Positions 8,399 to 17,442 of a stretch of 64,000 nucleotides of DNA are shown here, piece after piece. Each line of letters begins with the position of its first letter. Position 1 is the first letter of the stretch. The position numbers were made by a program, and so were the translations under genes. The notes under the pieces were generated by a model. The model made no database searches. It was given only the letters and a program-made list of their open reading frames with translations, and was not told the origin of the DNA. Source of the DNA: JADZAI01 sp046348585 (lineage in GTDB: Bacteria; Pseudomonadota; Alphaproteobacteria; Micropepsales; Micropepsaceae). The stretch spans positions 310,001 to 374,000 of the forward strand of contig JAXMDZ010000001.1 of NCBI GenBank assembly GCA_046348585.1. Direction: 5' to 3'.

Positions 8399-8611
8399 GT
8401 GAACGCTCACACGCCCGACAGCCTGTTCAACGACATCGCGCTGCGCATCCTGCGCGCCGTCGAGGAACTGCGCGCCGCCGTCGCCGACGGCAGCGCGGCC
8501 GATCCGGCCGCGGCCCGCGAGCTGGCCGACCGGATGGAGCTTTATGCGGCAGGCGTCGTCAGCACCGCCCCGGTCCCTGCCCCGGCCCCGGCCGAACCCG
8601 CCAACGACTGA
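8399..8611 (+). CDS. small hypothetical protein
   Basis: This frame encodes 70 residues from a GTG at 8399, with AAGG 7 bp upstream. The N-terminal 50 residues are a plausible amphipathic helical pair (SLFNDIALRILRAVEELRAA, DPAAARELADRMELYAAG) and the C-terminus is a low-complexity Pro/Ala tail. No family is recognised. Its last 70 bp overlap the 3' end of ogt on the other strand, so one of the two C-termini may be over-extended. It is preceded by a strong hairpin. Confidence 0.4.
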   Translation: MNAHTPDSLFNDIALRILRAVEELRAAVADGSAADPAAARELADRMELYAAGVVSTAPVPAPAPAEPAND

Positions 8612-9120
8612 ACCGCCGCCGCGCCTTCGTGGCGCAGCAGCCAGGCCTTCCGCTCAAGCCCGCCCGCATAGCCGGTCAGCGCCCCGTTCGCGCCGATCAC
8701 CCGGTGGCACGGCACCGCGATGGCGACCGGATTGGCCCCGTTGGCGAGGCCGACGGCGCGCACCGCCGCCGGCCGGCCGATCGCCGCCGCAAGCCCGCCA
8801 TAGCTCTGCGTCGCGCCCCGCGGGATCTTGCGCAGCGCATCCCACACCGCGCGCTGGAACGGCGTGCCCCCGAGCTTGAGCGCGAGGCCCGCGAGCGCGG
8901 CTTCATCGCCCGCGAAATAGCGTTCGAGCGCCGCCGCCACGGCCGCCGGCACGGCCCCGTCCATGAGCCGGACGCCGGGGAAGCGGCGCGCCAGCAGCCG
9001 CATCATCCGGGCCTCGAAGCCCGGATAGTCGAGCGCCACCAGCGCCTCGCCGTCGAGCACCAGATGCAGCAGACCGAGCGGTGAAGCGAAGCGTGCGTGG
9101 ATGAAGGCCGGAGCGGTCAT
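8542..9120 (-). CDS. ogt: methylated-DNA--protein-cysteine methyltransferase
   Basis: This is a 192-residue O6-alkylguanine-DNA alkyltransferase that removes O6-methyl groups by suicide transfer to its own cysteine. The active-site motif AVPCHRVIGANGALTGYAGGL is intact, preceded by the helix-turn-helix PFQRAVWDALRKIPRG and the arginine-finger region. Its ATG overlaps the stop of the Ada-AlkA gene (ATGA), so the two form a translationally coupled alkylation-repair operon. About 20 residues after the usual family end (LLRHEGA) form a Gly/Ala-rich extension overlapping a plus-strand ORF. Confidence 0.93.
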   Translation of the reverse strand: MTAPAFIHARFASPLGLLHLVLDGEALVALDYPGFEARMMRLLARRFPGVRLMDGAVPAAVAAALERYFAGDEAALAGLALKLGGTPFQRAVWDALRKIPRGATQSYGGLAAAIGRPAAVRAVGLANGANPVAIAVPCHRVIGANGALTGYAGGLERKAWLLRHEGAAAVQSLAGSAGAGAGTGAVLTTPAA

Positions 9121-10610
9121 GGGGCGTAAGCCTCCTGAGGACGAACGGATGGCGGACGGCGCAGCGGCGCCGCCGGACGGGAAAGGGCTTCGGCGGGCAC
9201 CCGCCACAGGGCCTGCGCGGCATAGGCGCGCCAGGGCCGCCAGGACTCGGAGCGCGCCGCCAGCGCCCGCTCCTCCAGCCCCGCCGCCCGGCGCAAAATG
9301 AGATCGCCCGCCGGGAAGGCGTCGGTGTCGCCGAGCCCGCGCAGCGCCAGATAGGAGGCGGTCCACGGCCCGAACCCCGGCAGGCCGAGGAGGACGCCCT
9401 GCGATTCGCCCGGCTGGAACCGCAGCGCGTCGAGCGCCCCCGGCGCGGCCGCGAAGCGCGCCCAGGCGGCGAGCGAGGCGATCCGCGCCCCAGTGAGGCC
9501 GAGACCGCCGAGATCGGCCGCCAGCACGGCTTCGGGGGCGGGGATGACCGGCGCATCCGTTCCGGTGCAGCGCGCCGCCAGGCGGCCGAGCAGCGTCGCC
9601 GCGCCCTTGACCGAAATCTGCTGGCCGATCACCGCACGCAGGCCCGCCTCGAACGGATCGAAGCTCTGCACGAGGCGCAGGCCCGGCACCGAAGCGAGGC
9701 GCGGGGCGATCAGATCGTCGCCCGCGAACGCTGCGCCGATTCCCTGCGGATCGGCGTCGAGATCGAACATCGCGCGCAGCCGGGCGACGAGGCGGTCGAG
9801 ATGATCGACCCGGTCGATGGCGATCGCCGCGATCAGCGCCCGCCGCGACGGATCGTGCGTCACGCGGAACCGCCCGCGCGCCGCGCCGAGCGCGAAACGC
9901 CGCTCATAGGCATCGGCGCTCACGCGCTCCACGCCGGGCGCGGCGCGGCCGGCGAGAAACGCCAGAACCCCGTCCCAGTCATAGGGCGGCCGGTAGGCGA
10001 GCGGCAGGACGAGTTCGCCGCCGCCTTGCAGCGCGGCTTCCGCCTCGCCCGCCTTCTCCTTGCGCAGCGCGCGCGGGGGACGGCCGAGCGCCGCCGCCAT
10101 CTCGGCGTTGAAGCGGCGCAGCGAGCGGAAGCCCGAGGCATAGGCGATGTCGGTGAACTTCAGCGCCGTCTCGGCGATCAGCCGCTTGGCGAAGAGGATG
10201 CGCCGGGCGCGGGCGATCTGGACCGGCGAAGCCCCGGCATGGGCGCGGATCAGCCGCCGGAGATGCCGCGCGCCGAGCCCGGCGCGTTCGGCGAGGCGAT
10301 CGACGCCCTCGTCGTCCAACGCCCCTTCGGCGATCAGCTTCAGCGCCCGTCCGGCGACCGCGCCGGTGCCGCGCCAGGCGGGCGCGCCCGGCGCGCATTC
10401 GGGACGGCAGCGCAGACACGGGCGGAAGCCGGCGGCCTGCGCCGCCGCGGCGCTGGCGACGAAGGTGCAATTGCGGGCGAGCGGCAGGCGCGCCGGACAG
10501 ACCGGACGGCAATAGATGCCGGTCGTCGCCACGCAGGTGAAGAAGCGCCCGTCGAAGCGGGCGTCGCGGGTCTTCAGCGCGCGGTAGCAAAGGGCGGGGT
10601 CGAGGTCCAT
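9117..10610 (-). CDS. Ada-type regulator fused to AlkA-like DNA-3-methyladenine glycosylase
   Basis: This 497-residue protein combines three parts. The N-terminal Ada zinc domain (about 1-75) keeps the methyl-phosphotriester cysteine cluster C34, C38, C65, C68 (GIYCRPVCPAR, CLRCRPE). An AraC-type HTH follows (about 80-170). The C-terminal half (about 185-495) is an AlkA N-domain plus HhH-GPD glycosylase with LPGFGPWTASYLALRG and the catalytic Asp region AFPAGDLIL. Known roles are sensing methyl phosphotriesters, activating repair genes and excising alkylated bases. The ATG at 10610 gives the standard Ada N-terminus. It is coupled to ogt. Confidence 0.92.
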   Translation of the reverse strand: MDLDPALCYRALKTRDARFDGRFFTCVATTGIYCRPVCPARLPLARNCTFVASAAAAQAAGFRPCLRCRPECAPGAPAWRGTGAVAGRALKLIAEGALDDEGVDRLAERAGLGARHLRRLIRAHAGASPVQIARARRILFAKRLIAETALKFTDIAYASGFRSLRRFNAEMAAALGRPPRALRKEKAGEAEAALQGGGELVLPLAYRPPYDWDGVLAFLAGRAAPGVERVSADAYERRFALGAARGRFRVTHDPSRRALIAAIAIDRVDHLDRLVARLRAMFDLDADPQGIGAAFAGDDLIAPRLASVPGLRLVQSFDPFEAGLRAVIGQQISVKGAATLLGRLAARCTGTDAPVIPAPEAVLAADLGGLGLTGARIASLAAWARFAAAPGALDALRFQPGESQGVLLGLPGFGPWTASYLALRGLGDTDAFPAGDLILRRAAGLEERALAARSESWRPWRAYAAQALWRVPAEALSRPAAPLRRPPSVRPQEAYAP

Positions 10611-10682
10611 GGCGCTCTTGTAGCAGAACGCCGCGCACCGACTCGCCATTTTCGGACATCGAGGCCGGCGGCCCGAAGAGAC

Positions 10683-10724
10683 GCCGCAAACGAAAACGGC
10701 GTGCCCCGCCGGGGGCACGCCGTT
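10683..10724 (-). terminator. intrinsic terminator
   Basis: A perfect 13-bp stem (AACGGCGTGCCCC, 10695-10707, with 10712-10724, 4-nt loop) is followed on the minus strand by a T-rich tail (TTTCGTTTG). It ends the transcript of the secreted Ser/Ala-rich protein gene just downstream of its stop. Confidence 0.85.
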
Positions 10725-10747
10725 GCGTCAGGCTGTGAGGCCGAAGC

Positions 10748-11095
10748 TTACTTCGCGCGGAACGTCGCGTTCAGCTTCGAGCCGTTCTCCAGGAGGCTCA
10801 TCGAGCCGATGGAGTTGAACTTCGCGGCGGCCGCCGCGTCGGTCAGCTTCGCGCCCGCGTTCAGCGACGTCGAGGTCGAGAACAGGCTGGCGCCCGAGGT
10901 CGACACCGGCGAGGAGAGCGAAGCGAAGCTCGAGAACGAGCCGCCCGCCGCCTTCGAGATGTCGCCGGTGGCGAGCATCGCCTTGCCGGTCGAGAAAGCG
11001 GTGGAGTTGCTGAACGCGCTGGCGTCGGCGGCCTGCGCCGAAGCGGCGAAACCGAGGGCGAGGGCAGCGGCGAAAATCATGGCATTGCGCGACAT
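10748..11095 (-). CDS. secreted Ser/Ala-rich small protein, unknown function
   Basis: This encodes 115 residues. The chosen ATG (11095) gives a clean Sec signal peptide (MSRNAMIFAAALALGFAASAQA) with AGGGAG-like sequence upstream; an in-frame ATG at 11122 would add nine residues. The mature part is rich in Ser, Ala, Thr and Phe with loosely repeated 'S-x-F-S/T' units (SAFSNSTAFSTGKAML, SFSSFASLSSPVSTSG), suggesting a surface-exposed or self-associating protein. No family is recognised. It is monocistronic, with a strong terminator after it. Confidence 0.65.
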   Translation of the reverse strand: MSRNAMIFAAALALGFAASAQAADASAFSNSTAFSTGKAMLATGDISKAAGGSFSSFASLSSPVSTSGASLFSTSTSLNAGAKLTDAAAAAKFNSIGSMSLLENGSKLNATFRAK

Positions 11096-11497
11096 CTGAG
11101 GATGACTCCCTTTGTTCATCACGGGGCTGCGCGGCGTTTCGGTTGGCCCAGGTCCGCGTTCCGTCTAGGCCTGTAAGATGCCCACCGGATCGGGCGAGAA
11201 TACGGCGGCCTTCTGGTATTCCCAAGGAAATTAGGCGTCGCCGTCAAGGCGGATTCGACCCCCTGCGGCAGATTTCCGCGATTCTTGAGGCCAAAACCCC
11301 AAAATCGGGCGGCCGCAATCCGCCCTGAACCATCCCTTTTCGCGCCCCGCCGCCCGTCCGGCCGCCTCCCGCGCCCCGGAAGCGGCGATTCTCGCCCCGT
11401 CGGCGCGGCGGATTGCGCTTGTTCTCGCCCGCCGGAGCGGCCTTAATAAGTCATATTGCGCCGCAACACGAGCGGCCGCCGGGATCGCCGCCGCTCC
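11096..11497. other. 402-bp divergent intergenic region
   Basis: This gap separates the minus-strand secreted protein from the transglutaminase operon. It contains a candidate promoter (11419-11448) and a TTGC-N3-GCAA dyad (11456-11466). The only frame present is short and Arg/Pro-rich and not convincing as a gene. Confidence 0.6.
11419..11448 (+). promoter_or_regulatory. candidate sigma-70 promoter of the transglutaminase/ATP-grasp operon
   Basis: TTGTTC (11419-11424) and TTAATA (11443-11448) are separated by 18 bp, with the AT-rich -10 standing out from GC-rich surroundings. The ATG of the first operon gene lies 50 bp downstream. A TTGC-N3-GCAA dyad (11456-11466) directly follows, placed where a repressor would act. 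Confidence 0.35.
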
Positions 11498-14400
11498 ATG
11501 ACCATTCGCGTCGCCCTCCGCCACCGCACCGAATACCGCTACGACCGTCCTGTGGCGTTGGGACCGCAGGTCATCCGCCTGCGCCCCGCCCCGCATGCCC
11601 GCACGCCGGTGAGCGCCTATCAGCTGACCGTCGAGCCGAAGCTGCACTTCCTCAACTGGCAGCAGGACCCGCAGGCCAACTGGATGGCCCGCATCGTCGT
11701 GCCGGAGAAGACCGACCGCTTCAGCGTCGAGGTGCGGCTGATCGCCGAGATGGACGTGATCAATCCGTTCGACTTCTTCGTCGAACCGGAGGCCGAGACG
11801 TTCCCGTTCGACTACGCGCCGGCGCTCGACGAGGAGCTGGCGCCGTTCCGCCGCATCCACGAGGCGGGGCCGGGCCTGCTCGCCTATCTGGAGACGATCG
11901 ACCGCAGCCCGCAGAACACCGTCAATTTCGTCGTCGGCCTGAACGCCCGGCTGCAAAGCGAGATCGGCTACGTCATCCGGATGGAGCCGGGCATCCAGAC
12001 CTGCGACGACACGCTGCGGCTGAGATCCGGCTCGTGCCGCGACTCGGGCTGGCTGCTCGTCCAGATCCTGCGCCATCTGGGGTTCGCGGCGCGGTTCGTC
12101 AGCGGCTATCTGATCCAGCTCAAGGCCGACGTGAAGGCGCTCGACGGCCCGTCGGGCGCGGAAGAGGATTTCACCGACCTGCACGCCTGGTGCGAGGTTT
12201 ATATCCCCGGCGCCGGCTGGATCGGCCTCGATCCGACGTCGGGCCTCCTGACCGGCGAGGGTCATATCCCGCTCGCCGCCGCCGCCGATCCCCAGCACGC
12301 CGCGCCGATCAGCGGCCTGGTCGAGCCGGCGGGCGTCTCCTTCGGCTTCGAGATGGCGATCGAGCGCATCCACGAGGACCCGCGCGTCACCAAGCCCTAT
12401 GCGCCCGACCAGTGGGCCGAGATCGACGCGCTGGGCGAGGCGGTCGATGCCGAACTCGCCGCCGGCGACGTGCGGCTGACCATGGGCGGCGAGCCGACCT
12501 TCGTTTCCATCGACGACATGGACGGCGCGGAATGGACGACCGACGCGGTCGGCCCGACCAAGCGCGAGCGCGCCGACGAACTGATCCGCCGCCTGCGCGA
12601 CCGCTTCGCGCCCGGCGGGCTGCTGCATTACGGCCAGGGCAAATGGTATCCGGGCGAGAGCCTGCCGCGCTGGGCCTTCGCGCTCTACTGGCGCGGCGAC
12701 GGGCGGCCGCTGTGGACCAGCGCCGATCTGGTCGCCCGCGAGAAGCCCGCCCGCACCGCCACCATCGACGACGCGCAGGCCTTCGCCGACGGCATGGCGC
12801 GGCGGCTCGGCATCGATCCCGGCTATGCGCTGCCCGCCTATGAGGACCCGGCCTATTACGCCGAGAAGACCGACGCGCTGCCCGTCAACGTCACGCCCGA
12901 CGATTCCAAGATCGAGAACGAAGAAGACAACGCGCGGCTGAAGAAGGTGTTCCGGCACGGCATCGAGACGCCGGTCAGCGTCGTGCTGCCGGTGCAACGC
13001 TGGAACGCCGCCGCGACGGCCGGGCGCTGGCGCTCGGAGAAATGGGCGCTGCGCAAGCCGAAGCTCTATCTCGCGCCCGGCGATTCGCCGGCCGGGCTGC
13101 GCCTGCCGCTCGGCAGCCTGCCCTGGGTGCCGCCTTCGGCCTATCCCTTCGTGATCGCCGACGATCCCTTCGCCGAGCAGGGACCGCTGCCGGTTCCGGG
13201 GCCCGTGCAGCAGCCCTTCCTGCAAGGCGCGCCGCAGGCCGAGGACCCCGCCCGGCAGAATCCCAACGAGCAGTTCATGGTCGCGGGCGCGGTGCGCACC
13301 GCGCTGGCCTTCGAGCCGCGCGACGGCAAGCTCTGCGTCTTCATGCCGCCCGTCGAGAACGGCGCGGACTATGTGGAGCTGGTCGCGGCGATCGAGGATA
13401 CGGCGGCGGAGCTGAACCTCGCCGTGCGGATCGAGGGCTACACCCCGCCCGGCGACGCGCGGCTCAACGTCATCAAGGTGACGCCCGATCCCGGCGTCAT
13501 CGAGGTCAACATCCACCCCGCGACGAGCTGGCGCGAGCAGGTGGAGATCACCAGGGCGATCTATGAAGAGGCGCGGCTCACCCGCCTCGGCGCCGAAAAG
13601 TTCATGATCGACGGCCGCCACACCGGCACCGGCGGCGGCAATCACATCGTGCTGGGCGGGCGGCGGGCGGCGGACTCGCCGTTCCTCAGACGGCCCGATC
13701 TGCTCGGCAGCCTGATCCGCTACTGGCAGAACCACCCGGCGCTTTCGTATCTCTTCTCCGGCCTCTTCATCGGCCCCACTAGCCAGGCGCCGCGCATCGA
13801 CGAGGCGCGGCACGATGCGCTCTACGAGCTGGAGATCGCGCTCGCCCAGATGCCAGCGCCCGGCGAGGGCGCGCCGCCGCCGCCCTGGCTGGTGGACCGG
13901 CTGCTGCGCAATCTGCTGATCGATTCCTCGGGCAACACGCATCGCACCGAGATCTGCATCGACAAGCTCTATTCGCCGGACGGCCCGACCGGGCGGCTCG
14001 GCCTCGTCGAGTTCCGCGGCTTCGAGATGCCGCCCCATGCCGAGATGAGTCTCGCGCAGGGGCTGCTGCTGCGCGCCCTCGTCGCGCGCTTCTGGAAGAC
14101 GCCCTATCGGGGCGGCTTCGTGCGCTGGGGCACGGCGCTGCACGACCGCTTCATGCTGCCGCATTTCGTGCGCGCCGACATGGACGACATCGCCGCCGAC
14201 ATGAACGCGCACGGCTATCCGCTCAAAGCCGAATGGTTCGCGCCGCATTTCGAGTTCCGCTTCCCGGTCTATGGCCGGGTGGAGCGCGGCGGCGTCGAGC
14301 TGGAGCTGCGCCAGGCGCTGGAGCCCTGGCATGTGATGGGCGAGGAAGGGGCGGCCGGCGGCACGGTGCGCTTCGTCGATTCCTCGGTCGAGCGGCTGCA

Positions 14401-14797
14401 GATCCGCCTCGCCAATGCGACGCCCGGCCGCCATATCGTCACCGTCAACGGACGCGCCGCGCCGATGACCGAAACCGGAACGCGCGGCGAGATGGTCGCG
14501 GGCGTGCGCTTCCGCGCCTGGGCGGCGCCGCGCTCGCTGCATCCCACGATCGCGCCGCATGGGCCGCTGCTGGTCGAGATCGTCGATACGTGGTCGCATC
14601 GCTCGCTCGGCGGCTGCACCTATCATGTCGCCCATCCCGGCGGGCGCAATTACGAGACCTTCCCGGTCAATTCCTACGAGGCGGAGGGCCGCCGGCTCGC
14701 CCGCTTCGAGCCGCGCGGGCTGACGACGGGTCCGGTGACGCTGCGGCAGACGCCGCCCAACCCCGACTTCCCCTTGACGCTCGATCTGAGGCGGTGA
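11498..14797 (+). CDS. transglutaminase-like / DUF2126 fusion protein
   Basis: This 1099-residue protein has an N-terminal bacterial transglutaminase-like module (about 1-300) with an apparent catalytic triad C180 (GSCRDSG), H229 (LHAWCEVY) and D245 (GLDPTSG). A long DUF2126 region (about 310-1095) follows, containing TMGGEPTFVSIDD and a GS/ATP-grasp-like block (GTGGGNHIVLGG, EFRGFEMPPHAEMSL). Such proteins occur next to ATP-grasp and alpha-E genes and are predicted to act in peptide bond formation or protein modification (comparative-genomics prediction, not proven). It leads a three-gene operon. Confidence 0.9.
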   Translation: MTIRVALRHRTEYRYDRPVALGPQVIRLRPAPHARTPVSAYQLTVEPKLHFLNWQQDPQANWMARIVVPEKTDRFSVEVRLIAEMDVINPFDFFVEPEAETFPFDYAPALDEELAPFRRIHEAGPGLLAYLETIDRSPQNTVNFVVGLNARLQSEIGYVIRMEPGIQTCDDTLRLRSGSCRDSGWLLVQILRHLGFAARFVSGYLIQLKADVKALDGPSGAEEDFTDLHAWCEVYIPGAGWIGLDPTSGLLTGEGHIPLAAAADPQHAAPISGLVEPAGVSFGFEMAIERIHEDPRVTKPYAPDQWAEIDALGEAVDAELAAGDVRLTMGGEPTFVSIDDMDGAEWTTDAVGPTKRERADELIRRLRDRFAPGGLLHYGQGKWYPGESLPRWAFALYWRGDGRPLWTSADLVAREKPARTATIDDAQAFADGMARRLGIDPGYALPAYEDPAYYAEKTDALPVNVTPDDSKIENEEDNARLKKVFRHGIETPVSVVLPVQRWNAAATAGRWRSEKWALRKPKLYLAPGDSPAGLRLPLGSLPWVPPSAYPFVIADDPFAEQGPLPVPGPVQQPFLQGAPQAEDPARQNPNEQFMVAGAVRTALAFEPRDGKLCVFMPPVENGADYVELVAAIEDTAAELNLAVRIEGYTPPGDARLNVIKVTPDPGVIEVNIHPATSWREQVEITRAIYEEARLTRLGAEKFMIDGRHTGTGGGNHIVLGGRRAADSPFLRRPDLLGSLIRYWQNHPALSYLFSGLFIGPTSQAPRIDEARHDALYELEIALAQMPAPGEGAPPPPWLVDRLLRNLLIDSSGNTHRTEICIDKLYSPDGPTGRLGLVEFRGFEMPPHAEMSLAQGLLLRALVARFWKTPYRGGFVRWGTALHDRFMLPHFVRADMDDIAADMNAHGYPLKAEWFAPHFEFRFPVYGRVERGGVELELRQALEPWHVMGEEGAAGGTVRFVDSSVERLQIRLANATPGRHIVTVNGRAAPMTETGTRGEMVAGVRFRAWAAPRSLHPTIAPHGPLLVEIVDTWSHRSLGGCTYHVAHPGGRNYETFPVNSYEAEGRRLARFEPRGLTTGPVTLRQTPPNPDFPLTLDLRR

Positions 14798-14871
14798 TGG
14801 TGGCGCATCGCGGGCGCGGGGGGCGCGCGCAGCTTGGAGACGCCGTGACGGCGCGGGGAACGGGCTGAGCC

Positions 14872-17442
14872 ATGCGCATCGCTTCAGCGCTGCTTCAGGG
14901 CTATGCGCCGCTGCCGCTCGCCGCCGACGAGCTGGTCGGGCGCGACGGCGAGATGCGGCCGCACTGGCGGCAGCTGGTCGAGGGCCTGTCGGCGCTGGGC
15001 GGCGAGGAATTGCAGCGGCTGGAATCGACCGCGCTGCGCATGGTCCGCGACAACGGCATCACCTACAACGTCTACGGCAATCCCGGCGAGCCGCCGCGGC
15101 CGTGGGAACTCGACATCGCGCCGCTCGCCATCGCGCCCGAGGAATGGCGCAGGCTGGAGGCGGGGCTGGTGCAGCGCGCCCGCCTGCTCGATCGCATCGC
15201 CGCCGACATCTATGGCGAGCAGGCGCTGTTCCGCTCGGGCGACCTGCCGGCCGCGCTCGTCGCCGCCAGCCCGCTTTTCATGCGCCCGTTCCGCGGCGCG
15301 GCCCAGGCGGGCGGCACGTTCCTGCATTTCTACGCGGCCGATCTCGGCCGCCTACCGGACGGCGAATGGGCGGTGCTCGCCGACCGCAGCGAGGCGCCGG
15401 CGGGCGCGGGCTATGCGCTGGAGAACCGCATCATCATCTCGCAGATGCTGCCCGAGCTGTTCCGCGACTGCCGGGTCGAGCGTCTGGCCGCGTTCTTTTC
15501 GGGCTTCCGACAGAAGCTCTTCGACCTGACGGGGGCCGAGCATCCGCTCGCCGTGCTGCTGACCCCGGGGCCGCTGAACGAGGCCTATTTCGAGCACGCC
15601 TATCTCGCGCGCTATCTCGGTTTCACGCTGGTCGAGGGCGACGATCTGACGGTGCGCGAGCGCCACGTCTATCTGAAAACCCTGAGCGGGGCACGCAAGG
15701 TCGATCTCGTGCTGCGCCGTCAGGATTCCGATTATTGCGATCCGCTGGAGCTGCGCAGCGATTCCGCGCTCGGCGTGCCCGGCCTCGCCGAAGCGGTGCG
15801 GGCCGGCAATGTCGTCGTCGCCAATGCGCTGGGCAGCGGCGTGGTCGAGACGCGGGCGCTGATGCCGTTCCTGCCCAACCTGTCGCGCCGCCTGCTGGGC
15901 GAGGATCTGAGGCTGCGCAGCGTCGAGACCTATTGGTGCGGCGACCCGCGCCAGCGCGAGGCCGCCGCCGCCGCGCCGGAGCGCATCGCCATCTCCGAGA
16001 TCGGCGCGTTCGCGCCGCTGATGCCGCGCGGCCGCCGCATCGGCAAGGCGCCGGACGAAGCGGCGCTGGAGGCGAAGCTGCGCCTGCAGGGCGCGCGCTA
16101 TTGGGGCGAGGCGCCGGGACGCCTGTCCTCGACGCCGGTCGAGGAGCGCGGCCGCCTTGAGCCCCGCGCCGTGACGCTGCGCTGCTTCGTGGCGCTGACC
16201 CCCGATGGCTACCGCGCCATGCCGGGCGGCCTTGCCCGCGTCGCCGAAAGCGCCGCCGCCGCCGCCTCGATGCAGGCGATCTCGCTGCAGAGCGGCGCGG
16301 TCTCCAAGGATGTCTGGGTGCTGAGCGACGCAGAGGTCGGGGCCTTCAGCCTGCTGCGCCCGCGCGGCGCGCCGATCCAGCCGACCCGCACCCCGGACGA
16401 CATCGCCAGCCGCGCCGCCGACAATCTTTTCTGGCTCGGCCGCTATGTCGAACGGGCCGAGGATTTCGTGCGCACGCTGCGCGCCCTGCTGACCCGGCTC
16501 GGCGAAGTTTCGGGCTTCGCCGGCGACGCCAGCGCCGCCGACGCCGCCGCGCGGCTTCTGGTGCCGATGGAGCAGATCTCGCAATCGGCGGCCGAGATGG
16601 CGGCGGCCGGCGAGGTCGTGCAGCTCGTCACCGAACTCCATTCGCTCATCTACGATCCGAAGAACGGGCGCGGCCTCAAGCCGTTGCTGCAGAACGCGAT
16701 GCGCGCCGCCTGGCGGGTGCGCGACCGGCTGTCGCTCGACGCCTGGCGCGCCCTCAACGCCCTGAGCGTGCCCGAGCGGCAGGGCGAGGCCGACGCGGTG
16801 ATGAGCTTCGCGCGCGGCGATCTGGACGATCTGATCCGCACGATGGCGGCCTTCTCCGGCCTCGCCAACGAGAACATGACGCGCGGCGCGGGCTGGCTGT
16901 TCCTCGATATCGGCCGCCGCATCGAGCGCGCCTACAACACGACCTGGCTGATCGAGGCGATGCTGGCCGACGGAGGCGGCGCGCCGGAGGATCTCGGCCC
17001 CGACACGCTCGCCCTGACGCTCGACATCGCCGACAGCTTCATGACCTATCGCGCCCGCTACATGGGCGTCTTCGAGACCGCGCCGGTGATCGACCTTCTG
17101 GTGCTCGACGAGACCAATCCGCGCTCGATCGCCCATCAGATCGCCACGCTGAAGGCCCGCGCCGCGGCGCTGCCGCGCGCCACGCCCTCGCAGTCGCGCG
17201 GCCGCGACAAGGAGATCGTCGAGGCGATCCACGCAAGGCTGCGCGGCATCGACGCGCGCGCCCTGACCGACATCGACGCCAAGGGCGGCCGCCCGGCCCT
17301 GCGCACGCTGGTCGATCTGATCCAGACCCGGCTTGCCGAACTGTCGAACGAATATTCGGAAAGCTATTTCCGCCTGGTCGGCCGCCAGCGGGCGGGCGCG
17401 GCGCCGCGCCACCGCCCGGCCGGCGCGGGGAGCGCGTCCTGA
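14872..17442 (+). CDS. circularly permuted ATP-grasp protein fused to alpha-E domain
   Basis: This 856-residue protein joins two units that are often separate genes. Residues about 1-490 are a circularly permuted type-2 ATP-grasp ligase (DNGITYNVYG, ENRIIISQMLPELF, TPGPLNEAYFEHAYLARYLG, VVVANALGSGVVET). Residues about 505-840 are an alpha-E/DUF403 helical domain (RAADNLFWLGRYVERAEDFV, ERAYNTTWLIEAMLADG). ATP-grasp enzymes make amide or peptide bonds via acyl phosphates; this one is predicted to synthesise a short peptide or conjugate with the flanking transglutaminases. Its TGA overlaps the next ATG. Confidence 0.9.
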   Translation: MRIASALLQGYAPLPLAADELVGRDGEMRPHWRQLVEGLSALGGEELQRLESTALRMVRDNGITYNVYGNPGEPPRPWELDIAPLAIAPEEWRRLEAGLVQRARLLDRIAADIYGEQALFRSGDLPAALVAASPLFMRPFRGAAQAGGTFLHFYAADLGRLPDGEWAVLADRSEAPAGAGYALENRIIISQMLPELFRDCRVERLAAFFSGFRQKLFDLTGAEHPLAVLLTPGPLNEAYFEHAYLARYLGFTLVEGDDLTVRERHVYLKTLSGARKVDLVLRRQDSDYCDPLELRSDSALGVPGLAEAVRAGNVVVANALGSGVVETRALMPFLPNLSRRLLGEDLRLRSVETYWCGDPRQREAAAAAPERIAISEIGAFAPLMPRGRRIGKAPDEAALEAKLRLQGARYWGEAPGRLSSTPVEERGRLEPRAVTLRCFVALTPDGYRAMPGGLARVAESAAAAASMQAISLQSGAVSKDVWVLSDAEVGAFSLLRPRGAPIQPTRTPDDIASRAADNLFWLGRYVERAEDFVRTLRALLTRLGEVSGFAGDASAADAAARLLVPMEQISQSAAEMAAAGEVVQLVTELHSLIYDPKNGRGLKPLLQNAMRAAWRVRDRLSLDAWRALNALSVPERQGEADAVMSFARGDLDDLIRTMAAFSGLANENMTRGAGWLFLDIGRRIERAYNTTWLIEAMLADGGGAPEDLGPDTLALTLDIADSFMTYRARYMGVFETAPVIDLLVLDETNPRSIAHQIATLKARAAALPRATPSQSRGRDKEIVEAIHARLRGIDARALTDIDAKGGRPALRTLVDLIQTRLAELSNEYSESYFRLVGRQRAGAAPRHRPAGAGSAS

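Noticed and set aside
11143..11328. 61-residue plus-strand frame in the 11.1-11.5 kb gap
   Set aside because: Arg/Pro-rich, no ribosome-binding site, and its start lies within the upstream region of the minus-strand gene.
11231..14635. 1134-residue minus-strand frame opposite the transglutaminase/DUF2126 gene
   Set aside because: Long only because GC-rich DNA has few stops; the plus strand carries the conserved motifs.
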